NCBI GenBank assembly: GCA_033558025.1 | Contig: JAUCEF010000004.1 | Location: forward strand, 3,100,001 to 3,164,000 | DNA: 64,000 bases | Source of the DNA: Phytophthora sp. 'mugwort' | Taxonomy: Eukaryota; Oomycota; Peronosporomycetes; Peronosporales; Peronosporaceae | Reading direction: 5' to 3' | In this document: positions 1 through 10,949 of the stretch, piece after piece | Layout of the letters: the number at the start of each line of letters is the position of its first letter | Numbering within the stretch: the stretch's first letter is position 1 | Made by a program: the position numbers and the translations under genes | The notes under the pieces: model-generated | The model's input: the letters and a program-made list of their open reading frames with translations, nothing else | Told to the model about the DNA's origin: nothing | Databases searched by the model: none

Positions 1-33
1 AAGCCTGAACGGTCGAAATCGACGTCAATTGAC

Positions 34-3000
34 ATGGTGAAGGGAGAAACGAGACCAACGCAAGCTGTTGCAATGCACAAAACGCCCAGTACGGTTAAGT
101 ACAAGTGGAAAGAACACACTGACCGCCTGCTGGCCAAATATGCGGACCACACGTTCAGGATCAAAGCGAGCATGCTCGAAGTGAATGATCTGGAGAACGA
201 AATCTCGTTTACTCCTAAGAGCGACTACCAGATGGCAGACGACCCGGCAGAGGCATCGGTAATCAAGAGAACCCGTGCTCGGTTGGAGCAGCTAGAACGA
301 GACCCCGACGATACTAATGGGCTTTTATCTGGACAAGAAGAGCAAACGATTGAAATCTCGCAGAGTCAATATGTGGCCAAGGTGAAGGAGATGGAGAAGC
401 GATTAATTGCAAGTTGGGAGCAGAATCAGAAGGTGGAGGCGCTACGCATTGCTATTAAGTGCGTCAAGCTACTCGCGGACACCGATACGGCGCCTCAATT
501 GTATCCTTGCGTGTTTGTGCTAGTGAGTGAAGTGCTGGACGCCTTTGGGAAGCTCGTATTCGATCGCATTCACGCACGAGCTTCCGAAGATGAAAATGGG
601 CAGCCTCTTCCGGAGCCCTTGGGTGAGCATTTTATGAGCTCCGACGTCAATATCCAAGCCACGGAAACGTGCCGTAACTGGTTTTACAAGTCGGCTTGCA
701 TCCGAGAGCTTCTTCCACGAATGTACGTATAGCGAAGGTTCACTGTCATTCCTCTATCATTTGTCTAAGTATTCTTTTGCCCAGATATATCGAGATTGCG
801 TTGCTTGGTTGCTATCGCTTTCTTTGTGATGGAGAATATCCTCAGATTGTAGCACGGTTATCAAATATGATCAAGTATGTAATTAACTGCTATCGACTTG
901 CGTTATGGAAGAGAAATCTGCTTCTAACACTACGTTGTTTATGCTTTTAGAGGTGTTGGAGAGCCAATGGTCGCGTTATATGCACGTTTATACCTGGCAT
1001 TAACCAGTTCCGAGTTGCTGGGCACTGCCTCTCCGGCAGAGCAGACGATCGTCGTGAGCAGCAGTTTGTTTGATTACTTTTACGCGTTCAATTGGTTCCG
1101 GCAGAACAAGTATGAGCACTGGTTACTTACTCACAAAATGGAGCACGACGAGTATCTAGCGCTGCATTCACCTGCTGTCGAGTGGCTCATGAAATGCGCG
1201 GCTCCAGGAGCCACCCAAGACACTTTTGATACGTTATTGGCGCACTATCAAGAATATGCGGGCAGCTCCATGGTGTTAAAACACTTGTGTGAGTGTTTTG
1301 GCGCCCAATTTTACGCGTCAACACCCTCGGAAATGCTGGAGCTGATCCGAACAGCGTCTCCATCTCTTGTTTCCACGTGTCATTTGTACAGCGTCGTGGC
1401 GGTACAGCTCAGCAAAGTGCCTACTATCGCGAAGAATGAGAGAGGCGGAAAACTGCAGTTTTTGAACGATTCCTGGTCGTCGATCACTTCTCAAGAAGAA
1501 ATCACGCAATATATGGAGTGTGCTGCAGCTTATATGAAGCTTATTGTCGCTCACTTCTCGGTACGATGTGGCTCGAGAGAGTTCCCGTTTTTCATCTACT
1601 AATGATGAACTTTTGTGTGTGTTTTAATGACGATAGCATCGAGAAGCTCTAATCCTATTGAAAGATGTCGTTCATCACTTGAACGCTGCGACGCCTGAGG
1701 AGCTCACGGCTCAAACTTACAATTTGCTTGGCGCACTTATTGAAAACGTGGTTTTTGGCGCTAAGCAGCATTATGATTTTTTCTCGAAACTTATCCCGTC
1801 GACGTCGTTTTTGGTAAGAACGCGAAAAGTATCAGCTTGCTTTTATCTATTTATTTGATTTTAACTCGGAGCTGGTTTTATTTTATTCCAATGCAGGTTT
1901 TAATGGGCATGTTTAAACGAGAATCGAGTGTCGATGTGGCGAAAAAAGTATTGCGAGCCTTTGTTGGGGGTAGCATGAAGAAATCGTCCAACCGATCCGG
2001 CACTATACGACTCCATGTCATTGGTCCTGAAGCTGCTGTGGCACACACTCTCTTGGTTGTCTGTTGTCGAGTCCATGACGCGCTTGACTCTCTCAGTACT
2101 GCGTCTGAGCGCGTCGAAGCGAACCGTGATATCTCGGCATTCATTACGAGGCTTGGATACGTAAATGAGACGTCGAATACGAGTGAACGAGCACAAGATG
2201 AGGAGCAGGAGGCTTTGCTTATGCTATACACGGACTGTCGTCGCGCTTTCTACAAACTTGAGCCAATTAAAGTGCTTTTGTCCACACTAGTTCTTCGACT
2301 CGCGATGCACGTCCACAAACGCGTCGGTGGTGGTGTCGCCTCTGTCATTGGGGGCAAGAAGCGTGCTCAATCTCGACGCCACTTTGTCCAGTCGTGTCTT
2401 GCATTCGCACACATTACGATTCCTTCGATCGACACGCCACTGGAAAAGCTTCAGCTTATGGTATCAGCAGCGGATGTGGCGTTAGTGACGAGCTGCATCC
2501 CTCAGATGGACGCGTTGCTGAAGGCTTCAATCGTGTTACTAGCAGAACTCGATCCAAACGCTCTTGGATATGCCAATTGTTTCGAGGAGGTGGATATGAT
2601 GGCTTGTCATCCTCCAACTCGCACTATCGCAGTGAAATTGTGTGGGACTGTGGGTATTAGCAGCACGAGTGTCATGAACCAGGTCGTGCAAGTGATCGCG
2701 CAGTTGATGAGTGTGTTAGTGTATGCGCCATCGCTAAACGATGACGACGCTTTCTACTTTGTTACTGCACTGCGCAAAGCTGTATTAGACCGTATGACGT
2801 GGATATTACCGAGTTCATCATATCAACTTGAAGCGGGCATTGCTCGTGTGCGTGTGCGGTTGATGTTTGTTCAGCTGTATGCTCTGTGGGGACAGAAATC
2901 ACTTCCAAGTCGTCTGGATGGGCTGGACTCAAACGATGTGCTCTATGGTGGCGATGACGCGTTCCTTAATGAAGTGCAAGCGAGTTTTAGCTCGACAGTT

Positions 3001-3495
3001 GAGGAAGTGGTGCGAGAGATCGAGGCGCTGGGTGACGGCAACGAGGCGAATGACAGTGCAGAGGCTGCTAGGCGAGTCGTGGCCGTGCAGATCGAGCTTA
3101 TGCTCGACTTTGTCAACCTTGTGGTCCCTGTACTGGAATATGACGAGTCTCGACTGGGAGGAGCTCATATAGAGTCGTTCGGATTCGAGGAAGCCGTCGG
3201 TCGAAGCGGTAGCCGACGCCGTAAGAAGCCACGGACTGGAACTGCATTGGTCCGCAAGTGTATGGCATACAGTCACGAGAAAGCCCAGTCGATGAAACTG
3301 ACTGAGCTCCAAGAGACGGCGACCAGGCAAATGCAGATAAACACGTGGATTTGTCGCTATTTGGACAGCACACGCACTTATGTTGCTCAAATGATGCAGG
3401 AAATGGCCAAGCGCGCTGCTGAGTTTCGACTGGACGCGAGCAGCCAACAGGCAATCCAAGCTCTTGCAGACGCGCTCAACAACCTGGCACTCTAA
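34..3495 (+). CDS. VPS35L: VPS35L-like subunit of the retriever complex (five exons)
   Basis: VPS35L (C16orf62) is the scaffold of retriever, which recycles endosomal cargo together with the CCC/Commander complex. Exons read as 34-722, 785-874, 951-1560, 1637-1813 and 1897-3495, all with GT-AG introns and consistent phase, giving 1054 residues. Family hallmarks are the N-terminal RLEQLERD block, the [20 protein letters not shown] block, [13 protein letters not shown], and the [16 protein letters not shown] segment that only appears when the first intron is removed. The [15 protein letters not shown] segment likewise spans the second junction. The frame stays open to the left edge of the window, so the true start may lie upstream of the first ATG used here. 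The family assignment is firm; the exact 5' end is not. Confidence 0.88.
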
Positions 3496-3501
3496 TAGCC
3501 A

Positions 3502-3541
3502 GCAACTTTGCATCTGATTAAGGCAACTTTGCATTTGATTA
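3502..3541. repeat. Tandem duplication of a 19-bp unit in the VPS35L 3' flank
   Basis: Just after the VPS35L stop codon the unit GCAACTTTGCATCTGATTA occurs at 3502-3520 and again at 3523-3541 with one C-to-T change, separated by two bases. It is a local direct duplication in the presumed 3' UTR; no function can be assigned. Confidence 0.8.
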
Positions 3542-3753
3542 TTGCTCTTAAACTGAAGTACCGTTAGCAGATCGCACGAGGTGGCTAGCGCCACAATTGT
3601 GTCAACTTCAACATGCGACGCTTCAAGATCGCGGAACCATACGAAAACCAAGTGATTTGGACCGTTACGCGAATACCCCGTTCCAGTGAAAAACGGAAGC
3701 CGGTGCTGCAAGGCTAGGGTGCTTCCCTCGGCTAGCTCTAGCGCTCGGTCTTC

Positions 3754-3770
3754 TCTCATTCCTGAATTTT
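3754..3770 (+). promoter_or_regulatory. Oomycete core promoter (Inr plus flanking region) for the microprotein gene
   Basis: The sequence CTCATTCCTGAATTTTC matches the oomycete initiator YCATTYY followed at once by the flanking AWTTT block. It lies about 60 bp before the ATG at 3831, a normal spacing for this promoter class, and is the main argument that the downstream tiny ORF is a real transcribed gene. Confidence 0.65.
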
Positions 3771-3830
3771 CAGCCTCCAGCTCAAGTCACCAAGTTCTTC
3801 AAGGGCGCTCGCCACAGCACTTCATCAGCA

Positions 3831-4000
3831 ATGGGCAAGGGCAAGGACAAGAAGGAGGAGAAGACCGCCGCCAAGGACGGTGAGTTTGCTGTCTCTGTTG
3901 CGGTTGACGCAGACTCTTTGACTCATTTATGATGCGTGTGGCAGCTCCCAAGGAGGAGAAAGGAGGCAAGAAGGGCGGCAAGAAGGGAGGCAAGAAGTAA
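3831..4000 (+). CDS. Spliced lysine/glycine-rich microprotein, 34 residues
   Basis: Two short exons, 3831-3879 and 3945-4000, join across a 65-bp intron with a GTGAGT donor and a GGCAG acceptor that restores phase. The product has 34 residues: a Lys/Glu/Asp-rich N-terminal half (MGKGKDKKEEK) and a C-terminal run of three GGKK-type repeats. There is no membrane segment or signal peptide. The promoter at 3754-3770 supports transcription. I do not recognise a family; the composition recalls the basic tails of ribosomal or translation-associated proteins, but the length is too short to assign. It could alternatively be a truncated first part of a longer transcript, though the stop TAA is followed directly by TGA. 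Confidence 0.6.
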
Positions 4001-6296
4001 TGACGCTCCGTTATCCCCAAAAGCCTGTTGGTCTGCATCTATTTAGCAGCATGATAGACAATTACTAAGCAATACCAGGTTGCCTAGGCTCCAAATAATG
4101 CTAAGAAATGCACGCACTTCTCAGTCTATTTTCCTGGGCATTTCAGGGGTTAAAGTATCGTTGCCCCACAGCTGCGGTGTACTCTTTAGCCCGCTTACTT
4201 CAGGGCCAACGTGTTGCCGCCGTATCGGATGATGATGACCTGTCACATACAGACATTGCCTTCAAGTAGAAACCGCCTGAGGACTCATGAACTAGCGCCT
4301 GTCCTGGTTGTACCCCGACCTCCGGGCAGATTCATCACCTTCTTCTGCTTTTACCAGTAGAATAGTATCGCGATAAATGTTGCCACTAAAATCGTTTGCG
4401 TATGTGGCGGTCGCTATTCCCTACAGCTAAAACTAGCCATACCCGAGCACAAAAACATACAATCTGGGTCGAGATGAGAAAAAAAAATGAAATAATTCAA
4501 TAAATTCATCTTGTTTTTATCTATATAAGAGGATTGTCGATATAATGATCAAATTTTCAAGTTTTGGACAACGGGGCTAACGAAGTCATTTCAATGCCGA
4601 AAGGTTGGCAATCGTTGGATAAGTCGTCATTGTGATCGACAGTGACATAAAGAATGACAAGAGGGAATGGAAGAGATTATTGAAGCTGGAATCGACCTAG
4701 ACGATTATGGAACATACAAGGTGAAAAAACTCAAAGCGGTAAGTTCCATTACTACTTCAAATATGATGATCGATTTCAAACCACAGCTATTTGTTTTCAG
4801 TGTTGAATCCGAAACGATGGCAGTTGGGTATTCGCTGGCGATCAATACGAAGTCTTGAGCGATTGCCAACTTATTGAAATTCCGGATGAGATCTATGAAG
4901 CACTGTAATGTAAGACGGTAGCTACATTTTCAATTTATGAAAAATACCAACAGCTTGCTAAATCTCTTGTCGGTTAAGTGGCTCAAGATTTTGACAATGG
5001 GTAAAGCCGATCTATGACAGTGAGGCACTTGAAACAATATTAAAATTGCTAAACGACCGACCAACCGTCCATTCTTCGAGCTTGTTATCTTTTATACATT
5101 TACAATCATACCAATATTTCTTGCTATTATCAAAGCAAATACACGGCGGGTCTGGTTATCGTTTGGTGACCCCTAAATACCTGAGAATGATTGTAGGCTA
5201 ACCAGGAAATATCCACCGTTGTACCTTCAGCATTCTCTGTGCACTCGCCAGCACGTCCTCGCCCACCAATGCGATAGGAGTGGCTTTCAGTGTCCAGTTG
5301 TTCACTGTTACCGCCGCCCCATTGCAAGAAGTTCCACCTTCAGGTCTGGAATTCCGAATCTCCAACTATGTCGTCCGTTAACCGTGCAACCAGACAACAA
5401 ACAATTCCTTTCCAGACAGATAACCATTGATATCGTCACATGAATAGTAGCTCCGGTATGATGACAGCGAGAATACCTCGTCACACCAGACCCATCTGTG
5501 CGAGTATTTGTCGCGAACCACCAGCCGGCTCTTGCTCGGAATTCCTCGCGAAGAACGGCCTAAAAGGCGAAAAGAAGCTGAGCTGGAGCTAGATCTACGG
5601 TTGGCAATGTCATCTGAGCAAAAACTGCGTTGTGATATCAGCAAACGCCGCACGAGTCTACGCGTTCTCCTCGACAGTTTTGCTCATAGTACTGGCACAA
5701 TATTTCTCCTCACTTAAGTTGATTCACGACTGGATTGCGCACCGAAAGTCATGGTTTGAGCTTCGGAGAGCCACAGCATTAGCCCAACTTAAGCGGCTTC
5801 CAGTACTCTCGATGTGGTTGGGCTCGACAGTTCCCACTGCATTCGTGTAAGATTCCATTCGCGACTCTGAAGCTTCACGAGCACCTCAACTGGATAAAAG
5901 AGGACTTAAGTCACGGGAGGTATTCGAACTGTTAGGCAACACGCGTAAAGCTCCAAAAGCTCCGAAAGCCCGAATGTGTCCCACTAGTCCTCCTAGGACG
6001 GCCAAGCATCGCCACCTACAGGTCGACTCATAGCTCTTCGAGCACTACAGATATCTCGGCTCTCCATGGTTAAAATCTACAATCCAACAAACTTACTGAC
6101 CGAGACTGAGACTCGAGAGGAAAGCCGAGAAAAGGTTCGTCCAAACACAGTAAAAATGGCGCCTGGGCGCCCAGACCCAGTCATTTTGAACGGCTCGAGG
6201 CAGCGCTACAAGTATAAAACAAACACAAGCAAAAGACGAGATAATTTGCAAGGGTAACTTCACATCCCGTCATGAATTACCTGTTGGATGTCTGTT
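4001..6296. other. 2.3-kb intergenic stretch with no recognisable gene
   Basis: Codon structure here is poor and only short ORFs occur (for example 4667-4858 plus, 5378-5653 minus). None resembles a family I know, and no terminal inverted repeats or transposase motifs were seen. A poly-A/T-rich tract lies around 4470-4530. It may be decayed transposon sequence, but I cannot show that. Confidence 0.5.
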
Positions 6297-8390
6297 CTAT
6301 CTGCGTCGTCGCTTCTGGTTCCTATTGCTGCCGCCGCTCCTGGATTTCCGAGAGTTGATCTTCTTTTGCTTCCCCAGAGCACCCTTAAGTGGCTCAAAAA
6401 CGCTTTGGCCAAGACCAAAGTGCTTGTCTTCGTTGTATACCGCGCCATGCAGTTGATGGAGGTGCCGTCGATGATAATATGCAATCGGAATCGCTGGAAT
6501 ATAACACGGCGTATCGAATTCATTCCTCAAACTCGCAACATCACACTCTCCAGGGAATTCAACACTTATCTTCTCCATCATAAACACATCAACAGGAGCA
6601 TGCTTCGCAGCTTCCGACAGTATCTCCTTCTCGTGTTTACGTTCTTCAGCGTCACGATCAAAGACCTCGAGATGCAATTCATTGTCCGTAATGAGACGGA
6701 AACCTGCAGGATACATTGCCCCCGGCCACGTTGTGGTGAATTCTTCCTCCAGCACGTACAGCGCCCCACTTGTCGAGACAGCGAGTACGCTTTGTCTTGA
6801 ACGATCCCATACTAGAGCGAGCACACCATCTTTCACTCCGACATTATGCTGAGCTGTAGTTTTCCCAATAGCAGAGGCCCGATGCCATGTGAACAAGCCG
6901 TTCTCGCCCACATGTCGGTGACGCACTACTGGTGTACCGACGACAAACTCCTCTCCACCACTAAAGCAACAGACAGCCCAAGGCGCACGTACTGCACCAG
7001 TCGAGTGTAGTGCTACTTCACGTAGCCCTAATGGATGCTCCTCTGATGTTACTTCATCCATGACAAACTCATGAATTCCCTTCGAACTTGTCAGAAGCAG
7101 TGCGTTTTCTCGCAAATTCACACACAAATCGACAAATTGGATCATCACGTTGAGCTTGAGACTGTCAAGACACTGCAGCGTTATGGCATCCAGTACTGCC
7201 AGTGTGGATTTGGACGTGGCGCAGTAAATACGGGTCCCAGAACGTCCATAACGCGCACAAGACGCCAGGACAGGATGGCGAGAGTTACTTTGTGGCGTTG
7301 GCTGGGCCACTTCCGAGTTCTCCAAAGGAATATTCTCGAGCTCGGTGCGTTCACCCGTTACCACGTTTAATAACACTGGACGAGAGTTCCAAAAGCTCAC
7401 AATTACCAGCTTCGGGTCCCGAGGGTGAGCACTCAAGGCAGTGATTGTGCCATCAAATCGAACTGCAGACACGAGTGTAGCTGCCTCAACGTTCCATATG
7501 CACAGCCTCGCTAGACGTGTCGATTTCTCTTCGCAGCCGGCAAAAAGCCACCGTGAATCGCACGACCATGCGCACTGTGAGACGACCTTTAGCGCCGTCT
7601 TGACCACACGGAGATCTGCCAAGGTTAAAAGAGCTCCACTATCTGATGTGTCCACTTCATCTTCTCTTTTGGTTTCTTCATTCTCGTCGAGAATGTTGGT
7701 ATCCTCTTCTGCTCCAGGCTCTTCGTCTTCTTCCGTCGCTATTTCCTCCTCCACAGACGCTGCATCTTCTGTTCTCTCTTCTTCTTCTTCTTCTATTGAT
7801 GCGTCATCATTCTCTACTGATCCTTCTACATCTGCCTTGGTCTTCTTCGCTTCATTATCCATCTTAACAGTGGAGCCATTCTCCTGTCCATCGACTTTCT
7901 CGCCCGTCACCGTCGGCAGCGCGATGAGCGTCGGATCCAGCTCGCGCGTAATCACACGGATGCTCGTGTTGTCCCAGATGGTCACGCGGCCGTCGCGTTC
8001 GCCCACGGCCATGAGCGTCTGCGACGAGTTGAGCGCCAGGCAGTTGGCCTGTTGTGTGTCTTCGAGGCAGCTCCAGGCCGCCGTCGGACGTGACAGTAGG
8101 TGCTTCTGCAAGTAGTCGTCGTCCTCCTCTTGGTCTTCTTCCACACATGTCTCGTCATCCCTGGGAGCTGACGACGTGTCGTCGCCAGTAGGGACGGCGG
8201 GAGCTGTACACGGTTCGTCGCCTTCTGCGACGGATTGCGCGGCATCTACAGGGACTTCGGAGCTCACGGAGGCGGCGTTCGACGCGCAAGACGCGACAGA
8301 TGCAGCCTGTACAAGCTGCTGTCGCCGCTGCTCCGCCTGCTGCTGCTCCTCGGCGTGCACGATACGGCGTAGCACCTGGTTCCACATCAT
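6297..8390 (-). CDS. RBBP5/SWD1-like WD-repeat protein of the COMPASS H3K4 methyltransferase complex
   Basis: A single-exon gene of 697 residues. RBBP5/Swd1 is a beta-propeller subunit of COMPASS/MLL histone H3K4 methyltransferases. The C-terminal half carries the family's most diagnostic stretch: APWAVCCFSGGEEFVVG, a GLFTWHRA propeller strand, then WPGAMYPAGFRLITDNE followed by an acidic linker. An N-terminal WD unit (LMAVGERDGRVTIWDN, about residue 130-145) is separated from the next (WSCDSRWLFAGCEE) by roughly 100 residues of Glu/Asp-rich low-complexity sequence, which is unusual. The protein ends in a basic tail of Arg/Lys. It is divergent from prolyl oligopeptidase with 190 bp between starts; a CCATTTCATATT element near 8400-8413 on the minus strand resembles an oomycete initiator. 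Another WD-repeat protein remains possible. Confidence 0.68.
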   Translation of the reverse strand: MMWNQVLRRIVHAEEQQQAEQRRQQLVQAASVASCASNAASVSSEVPVDAAQSVAEGDEPCTAPAVPTGDDTSSAPRDDETCVEEDQEEDDDYLQKHLLSRPTAAWSCLEDTQQANCLALNSSQTLMAVGERDGRVTIWDNTSIRVITRELDPTLIALPTVTGEKVDGQENGSTVKMDNEAKKTKADVEGSVENDDASIEEEEEERTEDAASVEEEIATEEDEEPGAEEDTNILDENEETKREDEVDTSDSGALLTLADLRVVKTALKVVSQCAWSCDSRWLFAGCEEKSTRLARLCIWNVEAATLVSAVRFDGTITALSAHPRDPKLVIVSFWNSRPVLLNVVTGERTELENIPLENSEVAQPTPQSNSRHPVLASCARYGRSGTRIYCATSKSTLAVLDAITLQCLDSLKLNVMIQFVDLCVNLRENALLLTSSKGIHEFVMDEVTSEEHPLGLREVALHSTGAVRAPWAVCCFSGGEEFVVGTPVVRHRHVGENGLFTWHRASAIGKTTAQHNVGVKDGVLALVWDRSRQSVLAVSTSGALYVLEEEFTTTWPGAMYPAGFRLITDNELHLEVFDRDAEERKHEKEILSEAAKHAPVDVFMMEKISVEFPGECDVASLRNEFDTPCYIPAIPIAYYHRRHLHQLHGAVYNEDKHFGLGQSVFEPLKGALGKQKKINSRKSRSGGSNRNQKRRRR

Positions 8391-8580
8391 CGGGCTGTTA
8401 ATATGAAATGGATCATAACAATCAAATTCACGTCGTATGACCTATCATATAACTATCATACAGAATGATGGTCTTGGCAATGCATACAAATGTCAAGATT
8501 ACCAATCGTCCCACGGACACGGTAAGCTTCTTCAACCCCCCTCCATACACTAAATCCGCTCATAAGTAAAAAAGATCTGG

Positions 8581-10848
8581 ATGAAGAAGACGATGAAGAC
8601 GGCGACGCTGCTAGCAGAGAAACTGACATACCCGGCCGTGCGCCGCGGGGACCTGGTCGAGACGCTGCACGGCGTACAGGTGGCGGATCCTTACCGCTGG
8701 CTGGAGGACCCGGACGCACCCGAGACGCGCGAGTTTGTCGCCCAGCAGAACACCGTGACGCAGCGTGTGTTGACACGGATGCCGTTCGTGGCCGAGACCA
8801 AGGCGCGTATGACGGAGCTCTTTAATTATGAGAAGTACTCCGCGCCACGCAAACATGGGGGCAAATACGTCTTCTCCAAGAACGATGGACTGCAGAACCA
8901 GAGCGTACTCTACATCCAGGACGAACTGCACGGCGAGCCTCGCGTGCTACTGGACCCCAACCTGTTGGCAGCGGACGGCACGGCTGCACTCTCTAGTCGC
9001 GCGTTCTCAGAGGCCAAACTCCAGGACGGTAAGCTCTTCTTTGCCCACGGCATCTCACGCGGCGGCTCGGACTGGCAGACGATTAAAGTCATGGCCGTGC
9101 ACGACAACAACAAGATCCTGGACGATTCAGTGGAGTGGGTCAAGTTCTCCAGTATCTCGTGGACACATGATGACAAAGGTTTCTTCTACTCGCGGTACCC
9201 ACCGCCTGATAAAATGAAGGACGACAAGCATGATGATGCCGAAGGACCCAAGAGAGGAACCGAGACGGACGCTAATATGAACCACCAGCTGTGGTATCAC
9301 ACACTGCACACGCCACAGTCCGAGGATAAGCTCGTGTACGCGTATCCAATTGAACCGACGTTTAATGTCGGCGCAGAAGTCTCAGATGATGGCAAGAAAC
9401 TGCTGCTATACGTGCAGGACGGATGCAAGAACGCCAATATGATCCACGTCGCGGATCTGAGTGATTTTGACAACTTTCTTAAGGGTTCAAATGACTCGGT
9501 TATCCCAGTGACGAAGCTTGTTGATCATATGAGCGCGGCGTACTCGTACATCTTGAACGATGGCGATTATTACTACTTCAAGACCAATGCCGAAGCCCCT
9601 CGTGAGCGTGTGGTGCGTATCAAGCTAGGCGACGACAATGCTACGTCTGTATGGGAAGAAGTGATCCCTGAGCAACCCGACGCCATCGTGATTGAAAGTG
9701 TACACCCAGTGGCACCAAATCTACTGGTCGTGCAACTCGTTAAGGACGTGCACAATGAACTGCACGTCTACAATCTCGACGGTGTCTTCCAGTATGAGAT
9801 CCCGCTGCCCAGTGTGGGCACTGTCGGGGTCGCCAGCAAACGCACCGAGTCGGAGTTGTTTTACCACTTCATTTCGTTCCTGTATCCGGGGTCTATCTTC
9901 CGTATCGACCTGTCCAAGAAGGATACAGCCCCTGGAACAGCACCAGAAGCTGAGCTCTTCCGTGAGACCAAGGTGAAGGGCTTTGATCCAAGCCAGTTTG
10001 AAGCAAAACAAGTGTTTTACTCGTCCAAGGATGGCACGAAGATCCCCATGTTCCTGGTGAAGCGTAAGAATACACTGAAGAATGGAGAACTACCCGTGTA
10101 TCTGTACGGTTACGGTGGCTTTAACATCTCGCTCACACCGGCCTTTAGCGTCTCTCGACTCGTGTTTGCTCAGCATTTTAATGGGATGTTGGCACTGCCC
10201 AATCTGCGTGGTGGTGGGGAGTACGGCGAACAATGGCACCAGGATGGCATGTTGCTCAAGAAGCAGAATGTATTCGACGACTTCCACGGTGCTGCTGAGT
10301 ACCTTATCAAACAAGGTTATACGAATCCGGATAAAATTGCTATCCACGGTGGATCTAACGGCGGCCTGTTGGTAGCAGCTTGCAGTAACCAGCGTCCTGA
10401 TCTTTACCGTTGTGTGGTGGGGGCTGTGGGCGTCATGGACATGCTGCGTTTCCACAAGTTTACCATTGGTCACGCATGGCGCACGGACTATGGTGACCCG
10501 GACGTGGCTGACGACTTTCATTACATCCGTCGCTACTCGCCAGTGCACAACGTGCCGCACGCTGATAGCTCCATGATGCAGAAGCTCGCACAGCGTGGTG
10601 GCTTCCCGTCTGTGCTTCTGACTACAGGCGACCACGACGATCGCGTTGTGCCCCTGCACTCGTACAAGCTCATTGCAGAGCTTCAGCACCAGCTCGGTGA
10701 CTCGAAAGCGCAGACGAACCCTCTGCTCATTCGAATCGACACAAAATCCGGCCACGGAGCTGGGAAGCCGACCACCAAGATCATTGAGGAGACATCCGAG
10801 GTATTTGCCTTCATTGCATGGAACCTCGGCGCTGCTTTCGTCGCTTAA
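8581..10848 (+). CDS. PREP: Prolyl oligopeptidase (peptidase family S9A)
   Basis: Single exon, 755 residues, about the 710-730 usual for the family. Prolyl oligopeptidase is a cytosolic serine peptidase that cuts after proline in short peptides. The N-terminal signature VADPYRWLEDPDAPETREFV is present, followed by the seven-bladed propeller (about 80-430) and the alpha/beta-hydrolase domain. The catalytic serine is Ser592 in HGGSNGGLL, the aspartate lies in GDHDDRV (684-688), and the histidine is His725 in KSGHGAGKP. There is no signal peptide. A second in-frame Met (MKTATLL) lies four codons in and could be the true start. Its 3' end is about 100 bp from the convergent transposase-derived gene. 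Confidence 0.96.
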   Translation: MKKTMKTATLLAEKLTYPAVRRGDLVETLHGVQVADPYRWLEDPDAPETREFVAQQNTVTQRVLTRMPFVAETKARMTELFNYEKYSAPRKHGGKYVFSKNDGLQNQSVLYIQDELHGEPRVLLDPNLLAADGTAALSSRAFSEAKLQDGKLFFAHGISRGGSDWQTIKVMAVHDNNKILDDSVEWVKFSSISWTHDDKGFFYSRYPPPDKMKDDKHDDAEGPKRGTETDANMNHQLWYHTLHTPQSEDKLVYAYPIEPTFNVGAEVSDDGKKLLLYVQDGCKNANMIHVADLSDFDNFLKGSNDSVIPVTKLVDHMSAAYSYILNDGDYYYFKTNAEAPRERVVRIKLGDDNATSVWEEVIPEQPDAIVIESVHPVAPNLLVVQLVKDVHNELHVYNLDGVFQYEIPLPSVGTVGVASKRTESELFYHFISFLYPGSIFRIDLSKKDTAPGTAPEAELFRETKVKGFDPSQFEAKQVFYSSKDGTKIPMFLVKRKNTLKNGELPVYLYGYGGFNISLTPAFSVSRLVFAQHFNGMLALPNLRGGGEYGEQWHQDGMLLKKQNVFDDFHGAAEYLIKQGYTNPDKIAIHGGSNGGLLVAACSNQRPDLYRCVVGAVGVMDMLRFHKFTIGHAWRTDYGDPDVADDFHYIRRYSPVHNVPHADSSMMQKLAQRGGFPSVLLTTGDHDDRVVPLHSYKLIAELQHQLGDSKAQTNPLLIRIDTKSGHGAGKPTTKIIEETSEVFAFIAWNLGAAFVA

Positions 10849-10949
10849 AGTGGTAACAAACAGCAGTCTTTTCAGTGCATTTTACTTAGATCAGGAGTAG
10901 AAATCAGCACCATGAACGTTTCCTTACAAAATAGTCCATTTGACGTTCT

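Noticed and set aside
3350..3759. Minus-strand ORF overlapping the VPS35L end and spacer
   Set aside because: Antisense to a firm coding exon and has no family resemblance.
7441..8115. 224-codon plus-strand ORF opposite the RBBP5-like gene
   Set aside because: Ser/Val-rich antisense shadow of the acidic insertion; no family resemblance.
10090..10755. 221-codon minus-strand ORF inside prolyl oligopeptidase
   Set aside because: Antisense to the catalytic domain; arises from codon bias on the coding strand.
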